A DNA stretch of 6,379 nucleotides. It comes from Kuafuiihalomonas sp964477875 (lineage in GTDB: Bacteria; Myxococcota; Kuafuiibacteriia; Kuafuiibacteriales; Kuafuiibacteriaceae). The stretch's first letter is position 1; each line of letters starts with the position of its first letter. The notes under the pieces are model-generated. The model was not told the origin of the DNA, ran no database searches, and saw only the letters and a list, made by a program, of their open reading frames with translations. The position numbers and the translations under genes are program-made. The DNA lies in NCBI GenBank assembly GCA_964477875.1, contig CAYZFR010000218.1:1-6379 (forward strand). Reading direction: 5' to 3'. This document shows, piece after piece, positions 5,719 to 6,379 of this stretch.

Positions 5719-6379
5719 GTGCGTCCGCTCATCATCGCCGAGGCCGCCAATCCGGAGTGGTCCAGCGTTCCTCTGGTGGGCTGGAGTCAGGCCGAGGCCC
5801 TGCTCCGTCGCACCGACGCCCACTTGGTCACGCAGGTTCGCAACCGGGACGCGATCCTCCGAAGCGGCCTCGAACCAGCGCGTGTGACCTTCATCGACAC
5901 CGAGCGCTTGGCAGCGCCGGCCTGGCGCTTCTCGGAGCGTCTCGCTGGGACGAAGGGGAAGGCGTGGACGGTCATTACGGCGATTCAGTCCCTGACCTAC
6001 CCCTTCTTCGAGTGGATGGTCGAACGACGCTTCGGGACGGCCTTAGAGCGAGGAGACTTCGATCTCGTCCACCGCCTCACGCCGCTCAGCCCGACCGCGC
6101 CCAGCCCCATCTCCCGCACCTGCGCCCGCCTCGGCATCCCGTTTATCCTCGGTCCTTTGAACGGTGGCACGCCCTGGCCTCCCGAGCACCCCGAGCTGAT
6201 GGGCCAGGAGCGAGAGTGGTTGACGAAGGTCCGGAGCCTCTACCGGCACATGCCCGGCGCACGCAGCACTCGCGTCCGGGCGGCCGCGATCATCCTCGCC
6301 TCCAGGGCGGCCTTCGACGACGAAGATCCTCGACTCGCCGACCGCTGCTTCTACATGCCAGAGAACGGCATCGATCCGA
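5719..6379 (+). CDS. GT4-like glycosyltransferase, N-terminal part (3' end cut by window edge)
   Basis: I translated 220 uninterrupted codons by eye, still open at the window edge. It resembles GT4 (GT-B fold) transferases that use nucleotide sugars to build surface polysaccharides at the cytosolic face of the membrane. Visible blocks are LIIAEAANPEW (4-14) then VPLVGWS (17-23) at the N-terminus, HLVTQVRNRDAIL (35-47), DLVHRLTPLSPTAPSP (115-130), IPFILGPLNGGTPWP (140-154), a charged EREWL (164-168) and YMPENGID at 212-219. These cover the acceptor-side Rossmann domain and the start of the hinge. The donor-binding half with the family's E-x7-E motif lies beyond the window. The GTG at 5719 is chosen because AGG stands 8 bases upstream and the IIAEAANPEW block then begins at residue 5; a GTG at 5680 would add 13 residues and overlap the hairpin. 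The acceptor and sugar cannot be told from this part. Confidence 0.85.
   Translation, partial: MRPLIIAEAANPEWSSVPLVGWSQAEALLRRTDAHLVTQVRNRDAILRSGLEPARVTFIDTERLAAPAWRFSERLAGTKGKAWTVITAIQSLTYPFFEWMVERRFGTALERGDFDLVHRLTPLSPTAPSPISRTCARLGIPFILGPLNGGTPWPPEHPELMGQEREWLTKVRSLYRHMPGARSTRVRAAAIILASRAAFDDEDPRLADRCFYMPENGIDP

Overview
This 6.4 kb window is high-GC chromosomal DNA that looks like a deltaproteobacterium of the Myxococcota type. The strongest pointer is the large central gene. It encodes a cytosolic zinc ribbon, a linker with repeated Leu-Pro motifs, a GYF-like module, one membrane helix and a long TPR domain, a style of protein typical of myxobacteria. The PspA-like and glycosyltransferase genes fit that placement, but no marker gene settles it.

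Layout: four protein genes and two tRNA genes fill almost the whole window. Reading leftward from about 1660 on the minus strand are a PspA/IM30-family coiled-coil protein (1660-950), tRNA-Arg(ACG) (913-840), and a ketopantoate-reductase (PanE/ApbA)-family gene (797 to beyond position 1, C-terminus missing). Reading rightward from 1748 on the plus strand are the 1259-residue ZnR-GYF-TM-TPR protein (1748-5527), tRNA-Thr(CGT) (5592-5664), and a GT4-like glycosyltransferase (5719 to beyond 6379, C-terminus missing). No stretch over 300 bases lacks a gene. I saw no insertion sequence, CRISPR array or integration scar.

The two halves diverge from an 87-base gap (1661-1747). Both starts there are forced: each has an in-frame stop codon 10 to 18 bases upstream and no alternative start between. 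Neither has a Shine-Dalgarno sequence, so both mRNAs may be leaderless or nearly so.

How the genes could work together: the PspA-like protein (membrane-stress ESCRT-III-type scaffold) and the membrane-anchored TPR protein share a divergent promoter region, and both act at the inner membrane. The TPR protein appears to present a zinc-ribbon/GYF platform to the cytosol and a TPR solenoid to the periplasm. This recalls the cytosolic half of the myxobacterial gliding protein GltJ joined to a TPR scaffold. A joint role in envelope organisation is inference. The PanE-like and GT4-like genes are probably functionally separate neighbours.
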